Positions 8,824 through 17,920 are shown, counted from the stretch's first letter. The stretch is 64,000 nucleotides of DNA from Chloroflexota bacterium (GCA_016875735.1 VGOW01000003.1:1-64000), one strand, 5' to 3'. Translations and numbers: made by a program. The notes: a model not told the origin generated them from the sequence alone.

Positions 8824-9552
8824 CTAACTGTTCCGCAATCGCAATTGCCGGGCGAAGAACAATACGACGACGAGCGCGGCGGCCAGAATGAAGAGGCCGG
8901 GCCCGCCGAAGTTGTCGGCGATGCCGGTGTCGGGCAGGGCGGTGGGGGTGGGCGTGCGCGTTTCGCCGCCGCCGCCCACGCCGCCGGGCGCGGTGGCCGT
9001 GAAGGTGCGCGAGGCTGTTGCGGTGATGCCGCCAGCCTGAATACGCGTGGGCGTGCCGGTGACGGTTGCGCCAGCGCCTGCGGCGGTTGTAGTCACTGCG
9101 GCCACTGCCGTGCCCGCGCTCCCGCCGATGCGCGTGGGTGTGCGGCTGGGCGTGGGGCTGGGGCCGGCGGTGTTGGTGGCGGTGAAGGTGGCCGACGGCC
9201 CGACGATGGCGATCACTGGCGTATCGCTGGGGGCGACTTCGGGGGGCGTGGTCGGCTCAAGGGTGAATGTCGGTTCGGGGGTGTTGGTGGCCGGGTTGGC
9301 GGTGAGCGCCGCGTCGAGGGCAACCTGCGTGTTGGCCGCGTTGATGGCTTCGGCGGTGGCGACGCGCCCCGCCTGTTGCTGCGGGACGATGAGGAACGCA
9401 TACAGCGCAATGCAGATCAGGCCGACGATGAACAACCCGCCGAGGCCGACGGCGATGAGGATGAACGTGCGGTTCGACGATTGCTCGGGAGCATCCTCAG
9501 CAATCCCTTCCTCTTCGGGCTCAATTTCAGCATCAGGGTTGAATTCGGTCAT
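8824..9552 (-). CDS. Thr/Pro-rich membrane protein with LPDTG-like C-terminus
   Basis: 242 aa. A short acidic cytosolic N-terminus (about residues 1-28), one transmembrane helix (30-56), a low-complexity Thr/Ser/Pro/Ala stalk (60-205), then LPDTG followed by a glycine-rich spacer, a second hydrophobic helix (LFILAAALVVVLFFARQ) and the basic tail LRLRNS. The last part matches the layout of a cell-wall sorting signal, although the N-terminus is a membrane anchor and not a cleavable signal peptide. The AGGAG of a Shine-Dalgarno lies just upstream of the ATG. Function unknown. It lies downstream of the MutL-like operon on the same strand, 86 bases away, and might be its last gene. Confidence 0.75.
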   Translation of the reverse strand: MTEFNPDAEIEPEEEGIAEDAPEQSSNRTFILIAVGLGGLFIVGLICIALYAFLIVPQQQAGRVATAEAINAANTQVALDAALTANPATNTPEPTFTLEPTTPPEVAPSDTPVIAIVGPSATFTATNTAGPSPTPSRTPTRIGGSAGTAVAAVTTTAAGAGATVTGTPTRIQAGGITATASRTFTATAPGGVGGGGETRTPTPTALPDTGIADNFGGPGLFILAAALVVVLFFARQLRLRNS

Positions 9553-9638
9553 GAGTTTGTTTCTCCTGTTATAAGCCGCCTATTGTACGAATTCAACAGA
9601 CTTTTGCAAATTCGATGGCGGCAGGCCGCGAACGCGGC

Positions 9639-10709
9639 TCACTCGAAAATTTCAAGGTTGGCCACCGGCACGATCACTTCCTCGTCCTGCCCTTCGATCT
9701 CCACTCGCGCCGCATGGCATTGCAGGCCGCAGGGGAAGACGTGCGTTCGGGGCAGGATGTGCTGCACCGTGCCGATAGCGCCCGCGTGCGGCGCGCGCAA
9801 TAGGCGCACACGCTTGCTTTCGGTGAGCGGCTGGCCGTCGGAGGGCACCGGCGGCATCCCGCCCGAAGGCGGCAGGGGGATGATCACTTCCGGTCGGCGC
9901 GATTCCCAACGATCGGGCGGGCGGGCGTCCACAAACGCCTCGCGGCCATTGTGATCGGCCAACAGAGTCCACGCATGAGACGACATGATTTGTTTGCCAA
10001 ACCCTTCCACCACGAGAACGGGGAAGGAGAGCGAACGCGCGATGCGTATGAGGGAGGCCGACATGCTTCCCAAAATGAGGCCGCGCACTTTCACCGTTTC
10101 GGCCCGGCGGAGTATTTGGTCGTCGGCGTTGCCGCCCACCACAATGGCTCCGGCGCAACTCGAGTCGAGCAGTTCGGTGGGCAGTGGCTGGGCCGGGTCG
10201 TTGATGAGCATTTTCAGTGCGCCGTATTCTTGCCTACCCGATCCCCATGCGCCCTGCACGAGCGCGCCGGGGGTTTCGAGGATTACGCCCCAATCGGCGT
10301 TCACACTGGAAACCATTCCGGGGAATCCGGCTTTGAGTTCGTAATCGGGATGGGTGACGGCGAACAGCACTTTGCCGTCTTTCACTTCCACCATCGTGCC
10401 TTTCGACGGAGCGCGCACCATTTTTTTGCTCAGCCCGAAGGCCGTGGGGCGCAGAGCGATGAGTTCGCCTTTCTCCATTGCCGTGCCCGGTTGAACTCGC
10501 AAAAACCTTTCGGCCTGCCCAAGCGGCGCGTCGAGCCGCTGGACGAGATCGAAGAAATAATGGCGGCCCGTGACTTCGGCTTTGGCAACCACCGTCGTCG
10601 CATCTACTCGTTCGCCGTCGCTCACCAGCACATAACCCGGCCGGGGCAATAAACGCTCCCGGCGGATGGTGGCCAGCGGCGAAACGTGTGTGGTCGTTGG
10701 GACGTACAT
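9639..10709 (-). CDS. uncharacterised protein with biotinyl/lipoyl-like and KOW-like parts
   Basis: 356 aa from the ATG at 10709. The frame is open much further upstream, but that part is antisense-like and overlaps the MutL-like gene. Residues about 70-115 (RVQPGTAMEKGELIA...VRAPSKGTMVEVKDGKVLF) have the rhythm of a biotinyl/lipoyl-type barrel but no carrier lysine motif. Residues about 175-260 contain VVGGNADDQILRRAETVKVRGLILGSMS. The last 55 residues (RVRLLRAPHAGAIGTVQHI...VPVANLEIFE) look like a KOW-type small barrel. Function unknown. It is the last gene of the MutL-like operon, separated from it by a repeat, and such linkage suggests a role with that ATPase. Confidence 0.75.
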   Translation of the reverse strand: MYVPTTTHVSPLATIRRERLLPRPGYVLVSDGERVDATTVVAKAEVTGRHYFFDLVQRLDAPLGQAERFLRVQPGTAMEKGELIALRPTAFGLSKKMVRAPSKGTMVEVKDGKVLFAVTHPDYELKAGFPGMVSSVNADWGVILETPGALVQGAWGSGRQEYGALKMLINDPAQPLPTELLDSSCAGAIVVGGNADDQILRRAETVKVRGLILGSMSASLIRIARSLSFPVLVVEGFGKQIMSSHAWTLLADHNGREAFVDARPPDRWESRRPEVIIPLPPSGGMPPVPSDGQPLTESKRVRLLRAPHAGAIGTVQHILPRTHVFPCGLQCHAARVEIEGQDEEVIVPVANLEIFE

Positions 10710-10730
10710 TGCAAGAATCAGGCCAAGGGA

Positions 10731-10808
10731 GAAGTCAGAAGTTAGAAGTGAAAAGTCGGAATGCAACACGCCACTCTGACATCTGACTTCTTGCTTCTGT
10801 CTTCTGCA
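10731..10808. repeat. AGAAGTC-heptad inverted repeat
   Basis: Left arm of 7-base words AGAAGTC, AGAAGTT, AGAAGTG, AAAAGTC; right arm of their complements (TCTGACTTCTTGCTTCTGTCTTCTG). AGAAGTCAGA (10731-10740) pairs exactly with TCTGACTTCT (10782-10791). It lies between the MutL-like gene and the gene downstream of it in the operon. Confidence 0.8.
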
Positions 10809-10810
10809 TT

Positions 10811-12553
10811 CTACAGCCCATACTCTCCCACATTCATGTTCCACTTGCTCACGGCTTCGTATCGTTTGTCGGCGGCGGTGGGGATGCCGATGGGGCGGCC
10901 CCGCGCATCCACGATCAATCCCACTGCGCCGCTGTTGATGGCAATGGTCTTCGACGCGCCGCGCCCAAATCCGGCGTCGAACGCGCCCGACGGCTGAATG
11001 GAAACTTTGACATCCACATTGGGCGGCATGTGAACCACTTCCAACGATCCGAAAGTGATCTTCTGATCGATCTTTTCTCCGGTGGGGAGCGAGGCTTTCA
11101 CTCGCACCGCCTCTTGCCCGGGGCGGCCCTCGCCCACGAGCGACACCGCCGCGCCCAAATTGATCAGCGCGTTCGTTTCCAGAGCCTGCACCACCGCGGT
11201 CGGATTCATGGCGGCGGCGGCGCCGAGCGCGGGCATGAGACACTGCCAATCCAACAGCAGAGTCGTGACGCCCGTTGGTTGAAGACTGTCGAGCAGCATG
11301 AGCGCGGCCTGCCCGGGCTTGGGCGCGCGAGCCAGCACCGCGCCGCTGCCGATGATCGTGTCGAACGCAGGCGTGAGGCCCGGATAGCCTTTGAGTTTCG
11401 CCGGCCACACCGCCGACTGCGCCACGCCTTGCAAACATTGGCGGGCGAGGGCGTGTTCGATCTGCAGCTCGCGCAATTCCTGCGGCACAGTGGCCGGATA
11501 CAGAGTCTTGTTGGAAAGATAATCGCGGAGGTCGTCGTCGAGAGTGGCTTCGGGCATCCAACGGGCAATGCGATCGATGGCGTTGGCGAGGTGCGCCGCG
11601 CTGTGCCCCACGCCCAGATCGGCGCGCACGGTTACCGACCCGTCGCCGCCGATGGCGGCGGCCAATGTGGTGGTGGCCGATCCCACATCCACTGCGAGCA
11701 CGCCTTTGCCGCCCTCCATCGCCCGGCTCAAGTAGCGCACGAGGTTGCCGAACGCCGAAGCATTGGGCGCGACTCCGTTGCCGCTCCACTGCGCCAGTTC
11801 GCCGTAGCCGGGCATGGCTCTCAATCGCACCCGCTCATACAATCGCGCGAGCTGCCTGCGCGCCGAAGCAATCGTTTCGTCGTTGAGCGAGGGGCGCAAG
11901 TTTTCGGCCACAACCACATCGCATACCCCCGCAAACATATCGCGCACCCGATCATGCAGTACGGCGTTGCCCACAAACAGAATGTCGGGGCGCGCGGCTT
12001 CGCGCATCAGCCGGGTGGCGATGGCTACGGTGTCGGCCAGTTTGAGCACCGCGCCCTGCGAGCCGTGATCGGTGCCGCCGGAAATGATCACCACTTCGGG
12101 CTTGGCGTTGATCAGATCGTCGATCTGCTTTTCGCGCCGCCGCCGGTCGCCCAACCCCAATCGATCCACGATGGTGGCTTGGCCCGACATGGCAATGCGT
12201 TCGGCGCTGGCCAGCGAAATGTTGGGCATGAGGCCCACCAGCGCAACGCGCAGGGGTTTGCCCACGCTGGCCGAAACGGCAAAGGCATCCACGCCCGCGC
12301 CGTCGGCGCGAGTGGGCATGAGCAGGCGATCCCCCTCATCCATGAATGGCCGCGCAGTGATGATATGCAAATGATCCAACGCTTGCCGCACGCCTTCGCC
12401 CATGTAACTGAATGGCGGCTCGGCGGTGCTTCGCGCTTCGCCCGCGGCCACAAATCGGAACTGGCCGCTCACAATGTCCAACAGCGCGGCGCGAGTGGTT
12501 ACGCTTCCGATGTCGGCGGCGAGGATTGAGTCGGTGGGAGCGGCGGAGGTCAT
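10811..12553 (-). CDS. MutL/GlmL-family ASKHA ATPase (annotated elsewhere as glutamate mutase L)
   Basis: 580 aa. Actin-like (ASKHA) nucleotide-binding protein: phosphate-1 type loops DIGSVTT (14-20) and DVGSATT (289-295), and SGGTDHG (158-164). This is the two-lobed arrangement of the family named after MutL/GlmL, a protein encoded with B12-dependent glutamate mutase in clostridia. Neither glmE/glmS (mutS/mutE) nor any B12-mutase gene is present here. Instead it is embedded in an operon of membrane proteins, so a mutase-chaperone role is unlikely in this context and an assembly- or filament-type ATPase is an alternative. Start ATG at 12553, 17 bases after the upstream gene. Confidence 0.85.
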   Translation of the reverse strand: MTSAAPTDSILAADIGSVTTRAALLDIVSGQFRFVAAGEARSTAEPPFSYMGEGVRQALDHLHIITARPFMDEGDRLLMPTRADGAGVDAFAVSASVGKPLRVALVGLMPNISLASAERIAMSGQATIVDRLGLGDRRRREKQIDDLINAKPEVVIISGGTDHGSQGAVLKLADTVAIATRLMREAARPDILFVGNAVLHDRVRDMFAGVCDVVVAENLRPSLNDETIASARRQLARLYERVRLRAMPGYGELAQWSGNGVAPNASAFGNLVRYLSRAMEGGKGVLAVDVGSATTTLAAAIGGDGSVTVRADLGVGHSAAHLANAIDRIARWMPEATLDDDLRDYLSNKTLYPATVPQELRELQIEHALARQCLQGVAQSAVWPAKLKGYPGLTPAFDTIIGSGAVLARAPKPGQAALMLLDSLQPTGVTTLLLDWQCLMPALGAAAAMNPTAVVQALETNALINLGAAVSLVGEGRPGQEAVRVKASLPTGEKIDQKITFGSLEVVHMPPNVDVKVSIQPSGAFDAGFGRGASKTIAINSGAVGLIVDARGRPIGIPTAADKRYEAVSKWNMNVGEYGL

Positions 12554-12569
12554 TGGGGAAAGTCGCGCC

Positions 12570-13268
12570 TCAAGTTCCGAAGCCGGCAGCCTTGAGCAAG
12601 GCTTGAGTCGTCGCGATCAGAAATTGGATCCGTTCGATGAACAGCGCGAAGGAGGCGGCCACCGCGCCGGTGTAGAACGCGGCCAACGCCACCATCATTG
12701 CCCCTTGCCCGGCCCACGCCGCTGGCAGCATTAAGCGGAAACGCTCGCCGCGCCCATCGGGCTTGGACTGGCCGGTGAAGAAGAAATAGAGGAGCACCGC
12801 CGCCGAGGCCGCCAGCGCGATGAGCAGTTTGAGCAATCCGAAGAAACCGGACTCGGGCGGAGACCACGAAGCCTGCACTTGCGAAAAAATTGTGCCAGTG
12901 ATTGCGCCGCCCACCGTGAGCGCCGCGCCCACGCCCACCATGAACGCCAACGCAAAGTTGCCCATGGGCGCGAGGCGCGGGAAGACTCGCAGAAAAATAA
13001 AAACCCCCAACACCCACGGAATGAGTTGAAGGGTGAACGGTTGCCAATCTCCGGCGAGCAGGCCAGAGACGGCATCCATCACCGCAAGGGATCGGGGCGC
13101 GATCACCGATTGCACGGCGACCGTTGTGGCGTACGCCGTGGCCACGCCCACAAACAAATGCACGGCGATCCGATAGAGCGGGTTATCGCCAATGAGGTAA
13201 CTGAACACCATCATCGTGAGACTGGCCGCCAGCAAACTGGGAAGGAGTGGAGCGAGTTGATCGATCAT
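12570..13268 (-). CDS. polytopic membrane protein of the MutL-like operon
   Basis: 232 aa with about six or seven hydrophobic helices (around residues 8-26, 31-52, 62-84, 88-104, 108-130, 140-160, 190-215). Polar loops are short; a more hydrophilic stretch (about residues 165-180, FTGQSKPDGRGERFR) lies near the end. I recognise no family motif. Its ATG overlaps the stop of the upstream zinc-ribbon gene by the ATGA arrangement, implying translational coupling. Likely the membrane base of the complex encoded by this operon, by position only. Confidence 0.8.
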   Translation of the reverse strand: MIDQLAPLLPSLLAASLTMMVFSYLIGDNPLYRIAVHLFVGVATAYATTVAVQSVIAPRSLAVMDAVSGLLAGDWQPFTLQLIPWVLGVFIFLRVFPRLAPMGNFALAFMVGVGAALTVGGAITGTIFSQVQASWSPPESGFFGLLKLLIALAASAAVLLYFFFTGQSKPDGRGERFRLMLPAAWAGQGAMMVALAAFYTGAVAASFALFIERIQFLIATTQALLKAAGFGT

Positions 13269-16200
13269 TTCTTTCGCGCTTTGGGCCGGGCAATTTTCGC
13301 CGCCCCCGTTTTCGTCGCTCTGCGCCGCACGGTGGGCGAAACCGGCGCGGGCGAGGCCAACGGCGCGGCGGGTTGTGCCGCCGTGCGCCGCTGGCCGATG
13401 AGCGCAAACACACTGAGCAATGCGCCGCCCACGAGAATGGCCGCGCTCGCGTGCAGGCTGATGGCAAAACTATTCCAGCGGATGGCCGCTTGCGCCGCCG
13501 ATTCGGATGCGCGGCCAGTGGCGCGGTCGTAACCGATTGCGCCCGCCAGCCCGGACACCAGCCCGGTGATGGGCGGCGTGTCGCCGCCAGTGAACGGCGC
13601 GACGAGCGGCTCGGCGGCGGCGCTGGTGATGGCCGACATGGGTTGGCCTTCGCGCTTCACTTGCCCGATCCATCTCTGCGCATCGTCGTGCGAAGCCGAG
13701 ACGACGATGATGAGGTCGAAGTTTTCGAGGCCGGTGAAGCCGGTCAGCGCCTCCCGCTCGAAAGGCTTCTCGCCGCCGCTGAAGTCGCGAAGGATGGTTG
13801 CAGTGGGCGCAGTGGCGAAGTGCTGAAGGCCGGTGGCGCCGCCGGGAATGTAGCCGAGATTGATGTAACTCTTGCCATAGCCTTCGGCGACTCCGGATTC
13901 GGCCGCCACTCGATCCATCACGTTCTGCGCGATCAATGCGCCGGTGGGATACGTGCTCACGGCGGCGATGCGCGCGCCGCGTTTCATGAGATGCGCCAGC
14001 ACCGATTCGATGATGGGATTCAATTCGCCGGTGTATGCCGGCTCATATTCAAAGGCTATCAACGCGAGAGGCGGTTGATCGGATGGCAAGGCTTCGATGG
14101 TTTGGAATAACGGCCTCCCACCCGAAGAAAGTTCGGGAAACGGAAACAGGCCAATGGGCAAATAGGCGGCAACCGGCGGCAGAAGCGGAAGGATGGCCAC
14201 AGCGATCAACATGAGGGCGACGATCAATCGCCCAAACGAATAATGGATGCGGGCGCGTTTGCGCGGGCGTATCTCTGCCGGTTCGGCGGTTTCCTCTTGA
14301 ATGATGGCGCGCAACATTTCGGCGCGGCGCTCTTGCGCATCGGAGATGAGGAATTGGGCTACGGCGCTCCCCGGTTTGCCGGCCACAGCAATGACCGACT
14401 CGGCGGGGAGGATGCCGCGCATTCCGGCCAGGGGTCCGGCGGTTTCTTCGCGCTCCGGTTCGAGCGCGAGAATGGCCGCTTGTGAATCGGGCGGGCGCAT
14501 TTGCCGCAGCCACAAGGGGACAACGGCTTGGGTGATGTCTTCTCCGGCGGGCGCTTCGGTGAAAGCCGCTGCCGATGGAAGCGGAGCAGATGGCGCAGAG
14601 GGGAAGGACGGGGCGCCGGGCAACGTCTCATCGGGGCTGATGCTTGTAGCCGTGCTCACCCCGCTCGGAGGCTTCACCCAATCGGGCAAGTCGGCGCTGG
14701 CGATGGCAGGCGCTTCGGGCAATGGCGCGGCGCCGGTGATGTCGAGCCCGGTGGGGCGCATGGCCGCCAGCCACGGCGGCAGGTCGGCGTTTTCGATTCC
14801 TTCGCCGCCGGGAGGCAGTGGCCCTGTCTCTGCCGCAGTGGGTTGGGGCAAGGGGCCGATGGGTGGGCGCGTGGGGGCGGCGGCTTCGATGGGTTTGTCG
14901 AGAGAGGCCAGCCAATCGAGATCGGAAGAATCTGTTTCCCGCAATTCGCCGGTGACAGCCGCCATGTCGAAAGCGGGCGTGGGCTCGTCGCTCACTTTGC
15001 CGAAGTTTTTGAGCCAGTCGGTGGTGCCGACGACGGCGCGCGCGGATGGTGAGGCCGATGGGGTTTCGGGCGGCGTCGGCTCGGCGGGCGGCGGGCTCTG
15101 CTTCATCCAATCGGGCAGGTCTTCGTCGTTGCCGATCACCCAATCGGGCTCGCCCGATTTCATGGCCTGATCGAAATCTTGCGCATCGAACGCGGGCGGC
15201 GCATCGGGGGCGGGTTCAGAAGCGGCCAGCGAGTTGAGCCAGTCGGCGGCGCCGAGGACTGATTTGCCGCTCGGCTTCAATGTCCCGGTGCTTCCAGTGG
15301 AAACGGGCGGCTGTGAGCTGAGCCAGCCAGTGGCGCCGGTTTTTTTGGCGGGCGGCGTTGATGAATCGGGTTGGAATGAGGCGAGCCAATCGGTGGTGCC
15401 GATGACTGCTTTGCCTTCAGCGTCGGGGGGCGCGGGCGGAGGGGGCGCGGACTCGGTGGAGGCGAGCCAACTGGTTACGCCGACAACGGGCTTCTGCCCC
15501 TCTTCGGATGGAGGAGGCTTCAGCCATTCGGGGAGTTCGGCGCGCGGCAGTGATTCTGATTCTGGCGATTGCAGCCAGTCGGTGGCGCCGACGACCGGCT
15601 TCTGCCCTTCGTCCGGCGGGGGAGAGGTCAGCCAATCGAGCGACTCGGGGGTGGCTTGCGATTCGGCTGAGGCCAGCCAATCGGTCATGCCCAACACGGC
15701 TTTCGGTTGAGGCTCAGCGGGCGGGGGCGGTTCAACAGGCGCTTCGATGGGGGTGGGAATCTTTTTATCGAAGGGACCGGTTGCTTTTTTGATGACCGGG
15801 CTTTCGAGCCAGCTGGGCAGTGGAGGCTCTTCGGCGGCGGGCGGTTCGCCAACCGCGCCGACGAGCGTTTCGTCAGTGGAACTCGGAGGCCGCAACCATT
15901 CGGGCAGTTCGGAATCGGCGGCGGGTGGTTCGGGTTGAGTCGGCGCGCGAACCGCCCCGATGAGTGTTTCATCGGTGGGGCCGAATGATTGCAACCAGTT
16001 GACATCTTCTCCGTTTTGCGATTCGGATTCCACTGGGGAGGAGAGCCAATCGGGTTCGGCAGAGGAGGCGCGCAGAGAGCCGAGCCAATCGCCGCCTTCG
16101 GGGCTTTGGGCGGGGGCGGGTTCTTCGGTTGCGGGCTGAGGGGCTTCTTCTTCCGCCTCTTGCGTTTCATCCTGTGCGCGCAGTTTCGCCAGCCAGTCAT

Positions 16201-16495
16201 CCACCGAGGGGGCCGCGCCGGAGTCGGCGGCGGGTTCTTCGGGAGTCGATTCGAATGACGATGTCCCACTGCGCAGAGAGCCGAGCCAGTCGTCGGCCTC
16301 TTTTCCGGCGGCGGGTTTCGGTTCCGGTTCGGGGGCGGGCGCAGGAGGGGGTGCGGGTTTCTTCCAATCGGAAGGCAGGTCGAGGGCGCTGGTGGGAGGC
16401 AGAACGAGGGGCCGGAGGCGCGCGCCGCAGAACTGACACACGTCGAGCGTGTCGGGATTCAGTTTACTGCACATCGGGCATCGGAGATCGGCCAC
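13265..16495 (-). CDS. zinc-ribbon / DWL-repeat / membrane-anchored giant protein
   Basis: 1076 aa from a GTG. Four parts. (1) An N-terminal zinc ribbon (Cys6, Cys9, Cys20, Cys23). (2) About 620 residues of acidic, Pro/Ser/Glu-rich disordered sequence with more than twenty Trp-Leu short motifs, mostly DWLxSL, DWLASF, PEWLRPP or PDWLSSP types, often preceded by 'VVGxT'. (3) A transmembrane segment near 750-785 after a basic RPRKRARIHYSFGR stretch. (4) An external domain of about 220 residues, a second helix near 1012-1033 and a Lys/Arg-rich tail. Coupled by ATGA overlap to the next membrane gene. The first region looks like a cytosolic multivalent docking platform. No enzyme motif seen. Confidence 0.8.
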   Translation of the reverse strand: MADLRCPMCSKLNPDTLDVCQFCGARLRPLVLPPTSALDLPSDWKKPAPPPAPAPEPEPKPAAGKEADDWLGSLRSGTSSFESTPEEPAADSGAAPSVDDWLAKLRAQDETQEAEEEAPQPATEEPAPAQSPEGGDWLGSLRASSAEPDWLSSPVESESQNGEDVNWLQSFGPTDETLIGAVRAPTQPEPPAADSELPEWLRPPSSTDETLVGAVGEPPAAEEPPLPSWLESPVIKKATGPFDKKIPTPIEAPVEPPPPAEPQPKAVLGMTDWLASAESQATPESLDWLTSPPPDEGQKPVVGATDWLQSPESESLPRAELPEWLKPPPSEEGQKPVVGVTSWLASTESAPPPPAPPDAEGKAVIGTTDWLASFQPDSSTPPAKKTGATGWLSSQPPVSTGSTGTLKPSGKSVLGAADWLNSLAASEPAPDAPPAFDAQDFDQAMKSGEPDWVIGNDEDLPDWMKQSPPPAEPTPPETPSASPSARAVVGTTDWLKNFGKVSDEPTPAFDMAAVTGELRETDSSDLDWLASLDKPIEAAAPTRPPIGPLPQPTAAETGPLPPGGEGIENADLPPWLAAMRPTGLDITGAAPLPEAPAIASADLPDWVKPPSGVSTATSISPDETLPGAPSFPSAPSAPLPSAAAFTEAPAGEDITQAVVPLWLRQMRPPDSQAAILALEPEREETAGPLAGMRGILPAESVIAVAGKPGSAVAQFLISDAQERRAEMLRAIIQEETAEPAEIRPRKRARIHYSFGRLIVALMLIAVAILPLLPPVAAYLPIGLFPFPELSSGGRPLFQTIEALPSDQPPLALIAFEYEPAYTGELNPIIESVLAHLMKRGARIAAVSTYPTGALIAQNVMDRVAAESGVAEGYGKSYINLGYIPGGATGLQHFATAPTATILRDFSGGEKPFEREALTGFTGLENFDLIIVVSASHDDAQRWIGQVKREGQPMSAITSAAAEPLVAPFTGGDTPPITGLVSGLAGAIGYDRATGRASESAAQAAIRWNSFAISLHASAAILVGGALLSVFALIGQRRTAAQPAAPLASPAPVSPTVRRRATKTGAAKIARPKARKK

Positions 16496-16496
16496 G

Positions 16497-17162
16497 TTAA
16501 TCTCCGTAAGGGTGATCGACTCCGATGATGACCCGCAAGCCGGTGGCGACTGCGCCGAGAGCGATGCCCAACAGAATGCCGCGCGCCGCGCCCATTGCCA
16601 GCGGCTGAATGAGCAGATCGCGCAGGCCCTGCGCGAAAGAGAGCGGGCCGAGCGGCGCGAGGCTGACGAGGAGGAAAAGTGACACGAGAATGAACAGCAC
16701 CGCCGACCAGTGGCGCCGGGCGCGGATGAGGCGTGCTCCGGCCAACACCATCACGACGACGAGCAGCGCCGAGAGCGAGGCCTCGACCGGCGTTTGCACA
16801 AATTGAAAAGCGACGTTAAGAGACTCTTGGCTCAGTTTGATCACGTCGGCGCGGGTGGGTTCGTCGGGCGCAAACGCGGCAGCGTAACCGAGCAGCCACA
16901 TGAAGATCACAAACACAAAGGCGATGACCAGCACGGCGCTGTACGCCCATCCGGCGCTGAAGGCGCTCACTTTGCGAATGTGCACCGACATGAGATTGAC
17001 GATGCCGGCCAAAAGGGCAATGGCCGCCAGAGTCGCCGCCCATTGCAGAAGCACGGGAAAGACGGTCGTCAGCGGTTCGACGCGAATGAAGAAGGCGAGC
17101 AGGGTGACGACCCCCGATACCACCGCCACCGGAACGGCGAGCGAGAGGCGCAGTTTCATCAA
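16497..17162 (-). CDS. membrane protein of the MutL-like operon
   Basis: 221 aa, about six hydrophobic segments (near 8-27, 36-56, 67-90, 120-142, 148-170, 185-208), with one more polar stretch at about residues 92-115 containing APDEPTRADVIKLSQES. The ATG at 17162 overlaps the stop of the preceding gene (ATGA), and the stop is followed after one base by the GTG of the zinc-ribbon gene. No recognised family. Context makes it a membrane subunit of the operon's complex. Confidence 0.78.
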   Translation of the reverse strand: MMKLRLSLAVPVAVVSGVVTLLAFFIRVEPLTTVFPVLLQWAATLAAIALLAGIVNLMSVHIRKVSAFSAGWAYSAVLVIAFVFVIFMWLLGYAAAFAPDEPTRADVIKLSQESLNVAFQFVQTPVEASLSALLVVVMVLAGARLIRARRHWSAVLFILVSLFLLVSLAPLGPLSFAQGLRDLLIQPLAMGAARGILLGIALGAVATGLRVIIGVDHPYGD

Positions 17163-17920
17163 ATGATCCCCACCAATTTCAACAGCGCCCCGATGAAGAG
17201 CGCGGCGATGATCAGCAATCGCGCCACATCCTGCGCGTGCAAGCTGGCGCGGTGGAACGGTTTGCCGCCGAGAAGATACGCGCCGCTGGCGTACACGTCC
17301 TCCCCAAGCAAAGTCTCATCGGCAGTGACGTAAGCCGCCGCCTGCGCTTGCGCGTTGTCGGTGCCGATGATTTGGTGCGCGTTCTCGCCCCATCCGGCAT
17401 CGGCCATCAGCGCCACTTCGTTGCCGAAACTTCCAATGAGCAAACTGGTGGACACGTTTTCGTCTTTCAGCGTCGTCATCGCGCCGACGGTGAACGAAAG
17501 CGGCGTGGGCCCGGCCATGCGGCCCGAAAGATGATCGTAGCGTTCGGCGGCGTTCTGGCGCTCGTAAGCGCGGCGCAGAGTTTCTTGCGCCAGCATCGCC
17601 GCCGCGCCATCGCCTGCCGTCACCACTGGGGGTTTATCGGAAATGGTGGCCGCATCGGCGATGGATTCCAGCACAGTGATCCCGGCCAATGCGCCGGTGG
17701 TCGTCTCCGTGCCCACCGCGCCCGCGCCCAACGACACATGAATGCGCGTGCCGCCCTCTATCGACTCGCCAGCCTTTTGAGGCAAATCGTTGAAGGCATC
17801 CACCGGGCGCAGGCCCAGCATTTTGCTCCGCTCCGGGTTTCGCGCCCACAGCCCGACGCCGATGATAAGCACGGCCATCATCCCCGCGAGGCCCAAACCC
17901 AAAAGGGAAGCGATGGTCAT
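17159..17920 (-). CDS. uncharacterised membrane-anchored protein (possibly DUF6754)
   Basis: 253 aa from the ATG at 17920, which overlaps the upstream stop as ATGA. One N-terminal helix (4-24), a soluble domain of about 200 residues rich in Gly/Ala/Thr (RIHVSLGAGAVGTETTTGAL; VVTAGDGAAAMLAQETLRRAYERQN; SLLIGSFGNEVALMADAG), and a C-terminal helix (232-250). I believe this corresponds to the family named DUF6754 but cannot verify it without a profile search. No catalytic motif is evident. Second gene of the MutL-like operon. Confidence 0.75.
   Translation of the reverse strand: MTIASLLGLGLAGMMAVLIIGVGLWARNPERSKMLGLRPVDAFNDLPQKAGESIEGGTRIHVSLGAGAVGTETTTGALAGITVLESIADAATISDKPPVVTAGDGAAAMLAQETLRRAYERQNAAERYDHLSGRMAGPTPLSFTVGAMTTLKDENVSTSLLIGSFGNEVALMADAGWGENAHQIIGTDNAQAQAAAYVTADETLLGEDVYASGAYLLGGKPFHRASLHAQDVARLLIIAALFIGALLKLVGII

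Noticed and set aside
9639-11789. 716-aa protein covering the MutL-like gene end
   Set aside because: Its N-terminal half lies antiframe over the MutL-like gene and has no motif; the true start is the ATG at 10709.
10811-12553. Glutamate mutase operon
   Set aside because: The MutL/GlmL-like protein is present, but no glmE, glmS or B12-dependent mutase is in the window, so glutamate fermentation by this route is not supported here.
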